Shown here: positions 8,902 through 17,739 of the stretch, piece by piece
Layout of the letters: each line of letters opens with the position of its first letter
How positions within the stretch are numbered: position 1 is the first letter of the stretch
DNA from: Muricoccus nepalensis
GTDB taxonomy: Bacteria > Pseudomonadota > Alphaproteobacteria > Acetobacterales > Acetobacteraceae
Direction of reading: 5' to 3'
Length of the DNA stretch: 64,000 bases
Assembly: GCF_006438825.1 (NCBI RefSeq)
Contig: NZ_RCZP01000001.1
Span: 125,056 to 189,055, forward strand
Notes under the pieces: model-generated
What the model was told of the DNA's origin: nothing
The model's input: the letters and a program-made list of their open reading frames with translations, nothing else
Databases searched by the model: none
Position numbers and translations under genes: made by a program

Positions 8902-10019
8902 GCGGGACCGCCGCGCCGCCGGACGCGCCGCTGCTGCTGCACGTCTTCCCGACCTTCGCGGTCGGCGGCGCCCAGGTGCGCTTCTGCGCGGTCGCGAACC
9001 GCTTCGGCCCGCGCTGGCGCCACGCGGTCGTCTCGCTGGACGGCCACGCGGACTGCGCGGCCCGCCTCGCGCCCGAGGTGCCGCTGGAGCTGGTTCCCTC
9101 GCCGGCCGCCAAGGGATCGGGGCTGAAGGGGATCGCGCAGATCGCGGCGCTGCTCCGCCGGCTGCGGCCCGCGACCCTGGTGACGAGCAACTGGGGCAGC
9201 ATGGACTGGGTGATGGCCGGCCTGCTGGTGCCGGGCCTTCGCCACGTCCACACCGAGGACGGCTTCGGCCCCGAGGAGAGCACCGGGCAGAAGCCGCGCC
9301 GCGTCATCGCGCGGCGCGTCCTGCTGCGGCGGAGCACCGTGGTGCTGCCCTCCGAGACCCTGCTGCGCTCGGCCACCGACCTCTGGCGCCTGCCGCCCGC
9401 GCGCCTGCACCACATCCCCAACGGGCTCGACATCGGGCGCTTCCGGCCGGACGGCCCCGCCGCGCTGCCGCCGGCGCCGGGCGAGGGGCCGCTCGTCGGC
9501 ACGGTCGCGGCGCTGCGGGCGGAGAAGAACATCGCGCTGCTGATCCGCGCCGCCGCCGTGCTCCTCCGCGAGGGCACGCTGCTCCGCCTCGCGGTCATCG
9601 GCGACGGCGAGGAGCGCGCCTCGCTCGAGGCGCTCGCGCGGGAGCTCGGCATCGAAGGCTCGGTCCTCTTCGCGGGCGCGATCCCGGACCCGGCCTCGGC
9701 CTACCGGGCGCTCGACGTCTTCGCCCTCTCCTCCACGACGGAGCAGATGCCCTTCTCGATCCTCGAGGCGATGGCCACGGGCCTGCCGGTCGCCTCGACC
9801 GACGTGGGCGATGTCGGCGTGATGCTCGCGCCCGAGAACCGGCCGCACCTCGTCGCCGCCACGGGGACGCCGGAGGGCATGGCCGCGGCGCTCCGGCCGC
9901 TGCTGCTCGACGCCGCGCTGCGCGACCGCCTGGGCCGCGCCAACCGGGCGCGGGCCGAGGCGCGCTACGACCAGGAGACGATGTTCCAGGCCTACGCGGC
10001 CCTCTTCGACCCCCGCTGA
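8898..10019 (+). CDS. GT4-family glycosyltransferase
   Basis: A 373-residue GT-B enzyme starting at a GTG that overlaps the stop of the previous gene. It has LLHVFPTFAVGGAQVRF (acceptor side), HHIPNGLDIGRF, LVGTVAALRAEKNIALLIRA, LAVIGDGEERASLEALA and the EX7E-bearing SSTTEQMPFSILEAMATGLPVASTDVGDV donor site. The N-terminal pattern is the one common in exopolysaccharide and exosortase-linked glycan clusters. It is the last gene of the cluster; a 115-bp gap then separates it from the nuclease pair. Confidence 0.88.
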   Translation: MSGTAAPPDAPLLLHVFPTFAVGGAQVRFCAVANRFGPRWRHAVVSLDGHADCAARLAPEVPLELVPSPAAKGSGLKGIAQIAALLRRLRPATLVTSNWGSMDWVMAGLLVPGLRHVHTEDGFGPEESTGQKPRRVIARRVLLRRSTVVLPSETLLRSATDLWRLPPARLHHIPNGLDIGRFRPDGPAALPPAPGEGPLVGTVAALRAEKNIALLIRAAAVLLREGTLLRLAVIGDGEERASLEALARELGIEGSVLFAGAIPDPASAYRALDVFALSSTTEQMPFSILEAMATGLPVASTDVGDVGVMLAPENRPHLVAATGTPEGMAAALRPLLLDAALRDRLGRANRARAEARYDQETMFQAYAALFDPR

Positions 10020-10134
10020 CCCCGCGCCCGCCCGAAGCCCCTGGCGGCGCGGGCGCGATGGATTAAACAGGGGGGCTTCGAGCCATCCCGGCCGGCGCCC
10101 GCGCCGCCGGGCGGCCCCGCAGCACAGGCGCGCC

Positions 10135-11409
10135 GTGACCAGCTTCCGCTTCCTCCACGCCGCCGACCTTCACCTCGACAGCCCGCTCCGCGGCCTCGCC
10201 GGCGACGCGCCCGCGGACCGCATCCGGCGCGCGACGCGGGACGCGCTCGACAACCTCGTCGACCTCGCCATCGCCGAGGCCGTGGATTTCGTCGTCGTCG
10301 CCGGCGACCTCTACGACGGCGACTGGCCGGACTTCCGGACGGGCCAGGTGCTCGTCGCGGGTTTCGCGCGGCTGACGCGCGCGGGGATCCGGGTCGTCGC
10401 CATCCGCGGCAACCACGACGCGGAGAGCGTCCTCACCCGCAGCCTCCGCCTGCCGGACGGCGCGACCCTCCTGCGCGCGGACCGGCCGGACACGGTGGAG
10501 TGGCCGGAGCTCGCGGTCGTCCTCCACGGCCAGAGCTTCGAGACGCGGGACGTGCAGAGCAACCTCGCCCAGGCCTATCCCGCGCCGCTCGCCAACCGCT
10601 TCAACATCGGCCTTCTCCACACCGCCGCGACCGGCCGCCCCGGCCACGCCGCCTACGCGCCCTGCACGGTCGAGCAGCTGGCCGCGCACGGCTACGACTA
10701 CTGGGCGCTCGGCCACATCCACACGCGGGAGGAGGTGCTGCGGGACCCCTGGATCGTCTTCCCGGGCAACCTCCAGGGCCGCCACGTCAACGAGCCCGGC
10801 GCGAAGGGCGCGAGCCTCGTCACCGTGCGCCACGGCCGGGTCGCGGGGGTGGAGCACCGGGCGCTTGACGTCGTGCGCTGGCACGCGCTGGCGGTGGACT
10901 GCGCGGGCGCCGCGGACGAGGAGGCGGTGCTCGAGCGCTGCCGCCGGGCGATCGGCACGGCCGTGGACGGGGCGGAGGGGCGGTTCCTCGCGCTCCGCCT
11001 CCGCCTCGACGGCCCCTGCCCCGCCCATGCCGCCCTCGCGCGCGACCCGGCCGCGCTCCGCCAGAAGCTGATCGCCGCCGGGCTGGAGGTCGCGGAGGCC
11101 GGGGCCTTCTGGATCGAGGAGGTGCGGGTCGCCACGCGCGCCATGCTCGACCTCGGCGTGCTGCGGGCGCGCGACGACGTGGTGGGCCGGCTGGTAGGCG
11201 CGATCGAGGCCCTGGCGGAGAGCCCGGACGCCGCCCCCGCCGCCGCGGCCCAGGCCTACGCGAGCGCGATGCTCGACCGCGGCGCGGGCCGGCTCCGCCA
11301 GGCGCTGGGACCCGACCACCCCGCCGTCCTCGCCGCCGAGGGGCGGCTGCCGCCCGAGCTGCTCCAGCGGGCACGCGACCTGCTGCTGGCCCGGCTGGCG
11401 GGGGGCTGA
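10135..11409 (+). CDS. YhaO-like DNA repair exonuclease (SbcD/Mre11-type metallophosphoesterase)
   Basis: A 424-residue protein with a GTG start. It carries all the calcineurin-like phosphoesterase motifs in order: LHAADLHLDSPL (residues 6-17), VVVAGDLYDG, RGNHDA and ALGHIHTRE, which supply the Asp, His and Asn ligands of a two-metal site. The C-terminal third, with few motifs, resembles YhaO, the Firmicute and proteobacterial counterpart of SbcD. The gene ends 10 bp before a large ATPase gene of YhaN type, the usual partner, so the two probably form a nuclease complex acting on DNA ends or hairpins. Confidence 0.85.
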   Translation: MTSFRFLHAADLHLDSPLRGLAGDAPADRIRRATRDALDNLVDLAIAEAVDFVVVAGDLYDGDWPDFRTGQVLVAGFARLTRAGIRVVAIRGNHDAESVLTRSLRLPDGATLLRADRPDTVEWPELAVVLHGQSFETRDVQSNLAQAYPAPLANRFNIGLLHTAATGRPGHAAYAPCTVEQLAAHGYDYWALGHIHTREEVLRDPWIVFPGNLQGRHVNEPGAKGASLVTVRHGRVAGVEHRALDVVRWHALAVDCAGAADEEAVLERCRRAIGTAVDGAEGRFLALRLRLDGPCPAHAALARDPAALRQKLIAAGLEVAEAGAFWIEEVRVATRAMLDLGVLRARDDVVGRLVGAIEALAESPDAAPAAAAQAYASAMLDRGAGRLRQALGPDHPAVLAAEGRLPPELLQRARDLLLARLAGG

Positions 11410-11419
11410 GGGACCTGCC

Positions 11420-14400
11420 TTGCGCCTGACCGGCCTCACCCTGAGGCGCTACGGCAGCTTCGCCGAGACGCGCCTCGCCTTCGACCCCGCGCCCGGGCGG
11501 ATCAACCTCGTCCTCGCGCCGAACGGGGCCGGGAAGTCCGTGCTGCGCCAGGCCCTCGGGGAGCTGCTCTTCGGGATCGGCGGGCAGACGCCGATGGGGT
11601 TCCGCCACGGCTACGCGGGGATGCAGCTCTCGGCCGAGGGCCTGGCGGCGGACGGGACGCCCTTCGCCTTCACCCGGCGCAAGGGGCTGAAGAACACCCT
11701 CGTCGGCCCGGACGAGGCGCCGCTCGACGCCGCCTGGATGGAGCAGCTGACGGGGCGGGCGGACGGGCGGCTGCTCGTCCAGCTCTTCGCCCTCGATACC
11801 GAGCGCCTGCGCCAGGGTGGGCGCGACCTGCTGAGCTCCGGTGGGGCGCTGGCCGACGCGCTGCTGGCCGCGGCGGGCGGGCTGCGGGAGGCGACGGCGC
11901 TCCGCCGCAGCCTCGAGGAGGAGCGCGACCGGCTCGCGCCCACGCGCAAGACCGCCCAGCGCCCCTTTTACCTCGCGCTCGAGCGCTGGTCGGAGAGCCG
12001 GCGGCAGCTCAACGCGAGCCTCGTCCGCCCGCAGCAATGGGACGAGCAGGAGCGCGCCCTGCGGGACGCCGTGGCCCGGCGCGAGGCCGCCAACGCCGCG
12101 GCGCGCGAGGCCGGGGAGCGGCTGCGGCGGCTGGAGCGGACCCGCCGGGTGCGCCCCCTCCTCGCCCGGCACGCGGCGGCCGCGCGGTGGCTCGCGGAGA
12201 ACCCGGGCGCGCCGCGGCTTCCCGCGGGCCTGACCGGGCGCCTGCCGGAGGCGCGCGGCGCCGTCGCGCGGGCGGCCCACGCGCGGGAGACGGCGCGCGG
12301 CTTCCTGGATCGCCTCGACGCCGACATCGCGGCCATCGCGACCGACGACGCGCTCCTCGCCCGGGGGGAGGAGCTGGCGGCGCTAGTCGCGGACACCGCG
12401 GCCGCGGCCAGGGCGCGGGACGGGCTTCCCGAAGCCGGGCGCGCGCTCGCCGCGGCGCGGGTGCGGGTGGCCGAGGGGGTGGCGGCGCTCGGCGGCGGCG
12501 AGGCCGACCCGGCCGGGCTGGTGCCGCCGGCGGCGCTGGTCGCCGAGATCCGGCAGCTCGCGGCCGAGCAGGCGGCCCGGCTCTCCGCCTCGGCCAGCCT
12601 GCCGCGGCGGGAGGCGGAGGGGGCCGCGCGGCTGGCGGAGGCGGAGCGGGCCCTCGCCGCCCTCCCGCCCGCCGGCGACTCCGAGCGGATCGAGGCGCTT
12701 CTCCGCGACCTACGGCGAGACGGCGACCCGCTCGCCCGCCTGGCCGCGGCCCGGCGCGGGCTTGCCGAGGCCGAGGCGCGGCTCGCCGGCGCCCTCGCGC
12801 GCCTGGCGGCCGGGCCCGACCCCGCCGCCCCGCCGCTCCCCGCACTGGAGCGCCTCTCGGCCGCGCTCGAGGAGGCGCGGTCCGCGCTGGCCCGGCGGCG
12901 GGAGGCGCTCGGCCGCGCGGAGGCCGCGCTGGCGGCCCTGCGGGAGGAGCGGGCGGCGCTGGAGGCCGGCGGCGCGCCGCCCACGCGCGACGCCCTGGCC
13001 GCTGCCCGGGCGCGGCGGGAGGAGGGCTGGGCACTGGTCTTCCGTCGCCTCGGCGGCGAGGCCCTGCCCGTGCTGGAGCGCGCCTTTGCGGGCGACCGCC
13101 CGATCGCCCTCGCCTATGCCGGGGCCGTCGCCGAGGCCGACCGCCTCGCCGACGCGCGCCTGGCCGACGCCGAGCGCGCCGCGCGGGCCGAGGCGCTGCT
13201 GCGGGCGCTGGCGGAGGAGGAGGCGGCGCTAGCGGAGGCCCGCGCCGCCGCGGAGGGGGCAGAGGCCGGCTGGGAGGAGGCCCGCTCGGCCTGGCGCGAC
13301 GCGGTGCGGCCGCTGGGCCTCGACGCCGGCGCGACGCTCGCGGAGGCGAGGCAGGCCGTCGCCGCGCGGGACGAGGCGCTGGCCGCGCGCGAGGCTCGGT
13401 CGCTCCTCGCCGCCGCCCTCGCCGAGCTGGAAGAGCGGGCCGCGGCCGACGCCGCCCGGCTGGCCGACGCGCTGGACCTGGACCCGGCGCTGGCCCTCGC
13501 CGCGCTGCTGGACCGCGCCGAGGAGGCGCTCCGCGGGCAGCGGGCGGTGGAGGGGGAGCGGCAGCGCGCCCGGGCGGCGGCCGGCGCCGCGCGCGAGGCC
13601 CTCCGCGAGATCGCGGGCGAGCGGGAGGCCGGCCTCGGGGAGCGGGCGCGCTGGGGCGAGGCCTGGGAGGCGGCGCTCGGGCGGCTGGGCGAGGCGCCCG
13701 GCCTCCCCCCGGAGGCGGTGGTCGAGCGGCTGGGCCTGCGCGAGGCGCTCGGGGAGGCGCTGCGCGAGGCGCGGCGGATGGAGGCGGCGGTGGAGGACGG
13801 CCAGGCCTTGCTGGCGCGCTTCGCGGCCGGTCACGCCGCGCTTGCGGAGGCGCTCGGCCTGCCCGCGGGGGACGACCCGGTCGCCGGGCTCCGGAAGCTG
13901 GACCGGCGTTACCGGGCGGATGCGGCGCTTGCCGAGGCCCGCGCCGCCCTGCTCCGCCAGCGCGCGGCGGAGGAGGAGGCGCTGCGCGGGCACGAGGCCG
14001 CGCTGGCGGCGGCGGAGGCCGGGCTGCGCGAGGTGGTGGCCGCGGCCGGGGCGGCGTCGGCGGAGGCGGCCGAGGAGCGCCTCGCGCTCGGCGCCGAGCG
14101 GGCGCGGCAGGAGGCGCTGCGGGTGGCGGCGGAGGCCGAGCTTTCCGAGGCGGGGGACGGCCTGCCGCTCGCGGCCTTGCGCGACGAGGTCGAGGCCCTG
14201 CCGCCCGAGGCGCTCGAGCCCGCCCTCGCCGAGGCGGGGGAGGCGCAGCGCCGCCACGCGGCCGAGGCGCAGGAGGCGGTGGCGGCGGCCACGTCGCTCG
14301 AGCTCGACATGCGCCGGATGGCCGGGGACGACCTCGCCGTGCGGGCCGCGGCGGAGGAGGCGTCGGCCGCGGGGATGATCGGGCAGACGCTCGACGACGC

Positions 14401-14896
14401 CCTGCTCATGCAGGTGGCCGCCGGTCTGCTCGGGGCCGCGCTGGAGGCCGTGCAGGAGGGGACGGACGACGCCCTGCTCCGGCGGATCGGCGCCGCCTTC
14501 GCGGGGCTGACGAACGGCGCCTACACGGGGCTCTCCTCGCAGCCGGACGAGCGCGGCACGGCGCGGCTGGTCCTCCGCTCCCGCGACTTCCCGGAGGAGG
14601 AGACGACCGTGGAGGGGCTTTCGGAGGGGACGCGGGACGCGCTCTTCCTCGCGCTCCGCCTTGTCGCGATCGAGGACCACGCGGCGGGCGGCACGGTGCT
14701 GCCCTTCCTCGGCGACGACATCCTCCAGAGCTTCGACGACGCGCGCGCGGGCGCCGCCTTCCGCGCGCTGCTGGGGCTGAGCGGCACGGCACAGGTGATC
14801 CTGCTGAGCCACCACGAGCACCTGCTGGAGGTGCTGCGGGCCAGCCTGCCGGCCGGGGCCCTGCACCTGCAGCGGCTGGAGGCCGCGCCGGCCTGA
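11420..14896 (+). CDS. YhaN-like AAA/SMC-type ATPase (SbcC/Rad50 counterpart)
   Basis: A 1158-residue protein with a TTG start directly after the nuclease gene. The N-terminus RLTGLTLRRYGSFAETRLAF leads to a Walker A LAPNGAGKS near residues 33-42. The middle 800 residues are Ala/Arg/Glu-rich and strongly helical, fitting a long coiled coil. The C-terminus has the ABC-type signature region VEGLSEGTRDALFLALRL, then a Walker B-like LPFLGDDILQSFDD and a switch-like ILLSHHEHLLEVL. This is the architecture of Rad50/SbcC-type proteins that regulate an attached Mre11-type nuclease. YhaN-type proteins have been annotated as DNA repair factors with little direct biochemistry. Confidence 0.85.
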   Translation: MRLTGLTLRRYGSFAETRLAFDPAPGRINLVLAPNGAGKSVLRQALGELLFGIGGQTPMGFRHGYAGMQLSAEGLAADGTPFAFTRRKGLKNTLVGPDEAPLDAAWMEQLTGRADGRLLVQLFALDTERLRQGGRDLLSSGGALADALLAAAGGLREATALRRSLEEERDRLAPTRKTAQRPFYLALERWSESRRQLNASLVRPQQWDEQERALRDAVARREAANAAAREAGERLRRLERTRRVRPLLARHAAAARWLAENPGAPRLPAGLTGRLPEARGAVARAAHARETARGFLDRLDADIAAIATDDALLARGEELAALVADTAAAARARDGLPEAGRALAAARVRVAEGVAALGGGEADPAGLVPPAALVAEIRQLAAEQAARLSASASLPRREAEGAARLAEAERALAALPPAGDSERIEALLRDLRRDGDPLARLAAARRGLAEAEARLAGALARLAAGPDPAAPPLPALERLSAALEEARSALARRREALGRAEAALAALREERAALEAGGAPPTRDALAAARARREEGWALVFRRLGGEALPVLERAFAGDRPIALAYAGAVAEADRLADARLADAERAARAEALLRALAEEEAALAEARAAAEGAEAGWEEARSAWRDAVRPLGLDAGATLAEARQAVAARDEALAAREARSLLAAALAELEERAAADAARLADALDLDPALALAALLDRAEEALRGQRAVEGERQRARAAAGAAREALREIAGEREAGLGERARWGEAWEAALGRLGEAPGLPPEAVVERLGLREALGEALREARRMEAAVEDGQALLARFAAGHAALAEALGLPAGDDPVAGLRKLDRRYRADAALAEARAALLRQRAAEEEALRGHEAALAAAEAGLREVVAAAGAASAEAAEERLALGAERARQEALRVAAEAELSEAGDGLPLAALRDEVEALPPEALEPALAEAGEAQRRHAAEAQEAVAAATSLELDMRRMAGDDLAVRAAAEEASAAGMIGQTLDDALLMQVAAGLLGAALEAVQEGTDDALLRRIGAAFAGLTNGAYTGLSSQPDERGTARLVLRSRDFPEEETTVEGLSEGTRDALFLALRLVAIEDHAAGGTVLPFLGDDILQSFDDARAGAAFRALLGLSGTAQVILLSHHEHLLEVLRASLPAGALHLQRLEAAPA

Positions 14897-14903
14897 GGGC
14901 CGG

Positions 14904-15692
14904 CTAGCCGCCCCCCGCCCGGCCGGAGGCGCCGATCCGCCCGGCGCCCACGCGGCGGATGGAGACCTCGAGCCGCGCCTCGGCCTCGCGGATCTCGCGC
15001 AGGGCGGCGTGGGTGAAGCCGATATGCCCCGCCGCCGCCGCCTCCGCCGCCGCGGGATCGCGCGCAGCGATGGCGTCGTGGATCGCGCGGTGCTGCCCAC
15101 GGAGCAGCTCGCGCACCTCCGGGCGGGCGTAGAGCTTCGTGCGGTTGTAGAAGACGCCGGCGCGCAGCATGCCCGACAGCGCCCGCATGACGTGGAGCAG
15201 GACGACGTTGTGGGTGGCCTCGTAGATGGCGACGTGCAGGTCGGCGTCGGCCTCGGCCTCCTCCGTCGGGTCCTGCAGCCCGTGGGCGCGGTCGATGCGC
15301 GCCATGCAGCGCCCGAGCTCCGCCAAGTCCACCGGGGTGGCGCGCCGCGCGGCCAGGGCGGCGGCCGGCCCCTCGGAGAGGGCGCGGAACTCGAGGTAGT
15401 CGTCGGTGGTCTCGAGGCGGGAGGCGAGGAGGGGCAGCAGCGGGTCGGTGATGCTGGTGCCGATGGGCGCGACATGGGTCGCCCCGCCGGCCTCGCCCCG
15501 CAGCAGGCCCCTCTCCTCGAGCGCGCGCACCCCGTCCCGCAGGGTCGGCCGGGAGACGCCGAGGCGCTCGGCCATCTCGCGCTCGGGCAGGAGCCGCTCG
15601 CCCGGGCGGAGCGAGCCCTCGAGGATGAGCCCCTCGATGTGCCGGGCCACGGCGTCGGCGGCGCGGCCCGGTCGGGTTGTGTCGTTCGGCAT
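14904..15692 (-). CDS. FadR-type (GntR family, FCD domain) regulator, probably of lactate genes
   Basis: A 262-residue protein. Residues about 10-75 form a winged helix: LRPGERLLPEREMAERLGVSRPTLRDGVRALEERGLL is diagnostic of GntR proteins. The C-terminal FCD ligand domain shows the metal/ligand positions D-x3-H in DADLHVAIYEATHN, then HRAIHDAI and GHIGFTHAAL. It is transcribed away from lldP across a 313-bp gap containing a perfect inverted repeat of the type FadR-group proteins bind. The E. coli relative LldR controls lldPRD in response to L-lactate; by analogy this protein may repress or activate lldP-lutABC and itself. Its effector has not been tested, so no symbol is given. Confidence 0.85.
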   Translation of the reverse strand: MPNDTTRPGRAADAVARHIEGLILEGSLRPGERLLPEREMAERLGVSRPTLRDGVRALEERGLLRGEAGGATHVAPIGTSITDPLLPLLASRLETTDDYLEFRALSEGPAAALAARRATPVDLAELGRCMARIDRAHGLQDPTEEAEADADLHVAIYEATHNVVLLHVMRALSGMLRAGVFYNRTKLYARPEVRELLRGQHRAIHDAIAARDPAAAEAAAAGHIGFTHAALREIREAEARLEVSIRRVGAGRIGASGRAGGG

Positions 15693-16005
15693 GAGCTCCT
15701 CGGCTTGGGCGCGGACTCGGGTGCGTAGCCCTGCCGTCGCGGCATGGTTCCTCGTTGCGGCATTGCTGAGAAACCTAATTTTCCAACTTGACCCCCTTGG
15801 TCAATTCAAATTACCAGTCTCGCAAGGTTTGAAGAAACCGTGACCGCCCCTTGAAGGCGGCCTGCCCCGGGCGGGGCGACCTTCTGGGGGACCGGACCGG
15901 CGCCCAAGCTCCGCCGCCCCGGCTCCCGCCTTCCTCGCCGCGTGCGCGCGGCGAGCCGCGTTCCCGTGCCGTCCCGCCGAACCTCACGAGAGGAGGAAAC
16001 GTCCC
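15693..16005. other. Divergent intergenic region between the FCD regulator and lldP
   Basis: 313 bp without a gene. An AT-rich patch, marked against its very GC-rich surroundings, spans about 15770-15815 and contains the palindromic operator. The remaining roughly 190 bp up to lldP hold no clear open frame. It ends with a strong Shine-Dalgarno (GAGGAGGAAAC at 15990-16000) just before the lldP ATG, so the lldP transcript probably has a long leader. Confidence 0.6.
15788..15804. promoter_or_regulatory. Candidate operator for the FadR-type regulator
   Basis: The sequence TTGACC-CCCTT-GGTCAA is a perfect 6-bp inverted repeat with a 5-bp spacer, centred in the AT-rich patch between the two divergent genes. 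FadR-subfamily proteins bind short palindromes with a GGT-N-ACC-type core, and LldR operators are of similar size. On the minus strand TTGACC can also serve as a -35 for the regulator gene, with AATTAG 18 bp downstream as a weak -10, which would allow autoregulation. No convincing -10 is visible for lldP. Assignment to this regulator is inference. Confidence 0.5.
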
Positions 16006-17673
16006 ATGGTCTGGTCGCAGATCTACGACCCCATGAACAACATGTGGCTCTCCACCTTGCTGGGGGCGATCCCGATCGTCGTCCTGCTGGGCGGGATCGG
16101 GCTGCTGCACATGAGCGCGCATGTCGCGGCCGGGCTCGGCCTGCTGACGGCCGTCGTCGTCGCCATCCTCGGCTTCGGCATGCCGGCCGGCATGGCCGGC
16201 GCGACCGCGGTCTACGGCGCGGCCTACGGGCTGATGCCGATCGGCTGGATCATCCTCAACGTCATCTTCCTCTACCGCCTCACCGACGCGACGGGGCAGT
16301 TCGACATCCTGCGGGACAGCATCGCGGGGCTGACGAGCGACCGGCGGCTGCAGCTCCTCTTCATCGCCTTCTCCTTCGGCGCCTTCTTCGAGGGCGCGGC
16401 CGGCTTCGGCACGCCCGTCGCGGTCACCGGGGCGATGCTGATCGGCCTCGGCTTCGCGCCGCTGGCGGCCTCCGGCCTCTCGCTCATCGCCAACACCGCG
16501 CCGGTGGCCTACGGCGCGCTCGGCACGCCGGTCATCGCGCTCGCGGCCGTCACCGGGCTCGACCTGCTGCAGCTCTCCGGCATGATCGGGCGCCAGCTTC
16601 CGGTCTTCTCGCTGATCGTGCCCTTCTGGCTCATCGCCGCCTTCGCGGGCTGGCGCGGCATGGTGCAGGTCTGGCCGGCGCTGCTCGTCTCGGGCTTCGC
16701 CTTCGCGCTGCCGCAGTACCTCGTCTCCAACTTCCACGGGCCCTGGCTGGTGGACGTGGTCGCGGCCATCTGCTCGATGGCCTGCCTCGCCGGCTTCCTC
16801 AAGATCTGGCACCCGAAGGAGCTCTGGCTCTCGGTCAGCCGCGACCGGAGCGACGTCCCGCCCTCCTCGGCGGTGTCGGTCGGCGCCGCCGTGGCGCGCC
16901 CCTCCTACACCAGCGGCCAGGTTCTGCGGGCCTGGCTGCCCTGGATCATCCTCTCGGTCTGCGTCTTCGCCTGGGGCGTGCCGCAGGTGAAGGCCTGGCT
17001 CGACGGGCTGTGGATCTACCGCCTGCCGGTGCCGGGGCTGCACAACCTCGTGCTGAAGGCGCCGCCGGTCGTGCCCGCGCCGCATCCCGAGCCCGCGGTC
17101 TTCGCCTTCAACATCATGTCCATGACCGGCACGAGCATCCTGCTGGCGTCCATCGTCTCGGGCTTCCTGATGGGCTTCTCGCCGCTCGGGCTGATCAAGG
17201 AGTACGGGCGCACCTTCTACGCGATCCGCTACTCGCTGATGACCATCGCGGCCATGCTCGCGCTGGGCTTCGTCACGCGCTACTCCGGCACGGACGCGAC
17301 GCTCGGCATCGCCTTCGCGCAGACCGGCTGGATCTACCCGCTCTTCGGCACGATGCTCGGCTGGCTCGGCGTCGCGCTCACCGGGTCGGACACGGCGTCA
17401 AACGTGCTCTTCGGTGGGCTGCAGAAGGTGACGGCGCAGCAGCTCGGCCTCTCGCCGCTGCTGATGGCCGCCTCCAACTCCTCGGGCGGCGTCATGGGCA
17501 AGATGATCGACGCGCAGTCCATCGTCGTCGCCTCCACCGCCACCAAGTGGTACGGGCACGAGGGCGACATCCTGCGCTACGTCTTCGTCCACTCGGTCGT
17601 GCTGGCGGTCCTGGTGGGGCTGCTCGTGATGCTCCAGGCCTATGTCTGGCCCTTCACCCTCATGGTGTTCTGA
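16006..17673 (+). CDS. lldP: L-lactate permease (LctP family)
   Basis: A 555-residue, very hydrophobic protein with about 12-14 membrane segments and the family's conserved stretches: LFIAFSFGAFFEGAAGFGTPVAVTG, ANTAPVAYGALGTPV and GSDTASNVLFGGLQ near the C-terminus, which includes ASNSSGGVMGKMI. Length matches E. coli LldP (551). It imports lactate (and often glycolate) with protons across the inner membrane. The ATG follows a GAGGAGGAAAC ribosome-binding site with 5 bases between. The lutABC oxidase genes follow after a 66-bp gap containing a strong hairpin, so uptake and oxidation are genetically linked. Confidence 0.93.
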   Translation: MVWSQIYDPMNNMWLSTLLGAIPIVVLLGGIGLLHMSAHVAAGLGLLTAVVVAILGFGMPAGMAGATAVYGAAYGLMPIGWIILNVIFLYRLTDATGQFDILRDSIAGLTSDRRLQLLFIAFSFGAFFEGAAGFGTPVAVTGAMLIGLGFAPLAASGLSLIANTAPVAYGALGTPVIALAAVTGLDLLQLSGMIGRQLPVFSLIVPFWLIAAFAGWRGMVQVWPALLVSGFAFALPQYLVSNFHGPWLVDVVAAICSMACLAGFLKIWHPKELWLSVSRDRSDVPPSSAVSVGAAVARPSYTSGQVLRAWLPWIILSVCVFAWGVPQVKAWLDGLWIYRLPVPGLHNLVLKAPPVVPAPHPEPAVFAFNIMSMTGTSILLASIVSGFLMGFSPLGLIKEYGRTFYAIRYSLMTIAAMLALGFVTRYSGTDATLGIAFAQTGWIYPLFGTMLGWLGVALTGSDTASNVLFGGLQKVTAQQLGLSPLLMAASNSSGGVMGKMIDAQSIVVASTATKWYGHEGDILRYVFVHSVVLAVLVGLLVMLQAYVWPFTLMVF

Positions 17674-17681
17674 GGGCAGCC

Positions 17682-17713
17682 GGCGCCGCGCGGGCCATCA
17701 CCCGCGCGGCGCC
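17682..17713 (+). terminator. Intercistronic hairpin between lldP and lutA
   Basis: A perfect 13-bp stem (17682-17694 with 17701-17713, GGCGCCGCGCGGG paired to its complement) closes a 6-base loop (CCATCA). It begins 9 bp after the lldP stop codon. No run of T follows, so it is not a textbook intrinsic terminator. It could cause partial termination, stabilise the lldP end of the message, or both. The lutA ribosome-binding site lies 15-20 bp downstream. Confidence 0.65.
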
Positions 17714-17739
17714 CTCCGCCATTTGAGAAGGAGAGGTCC

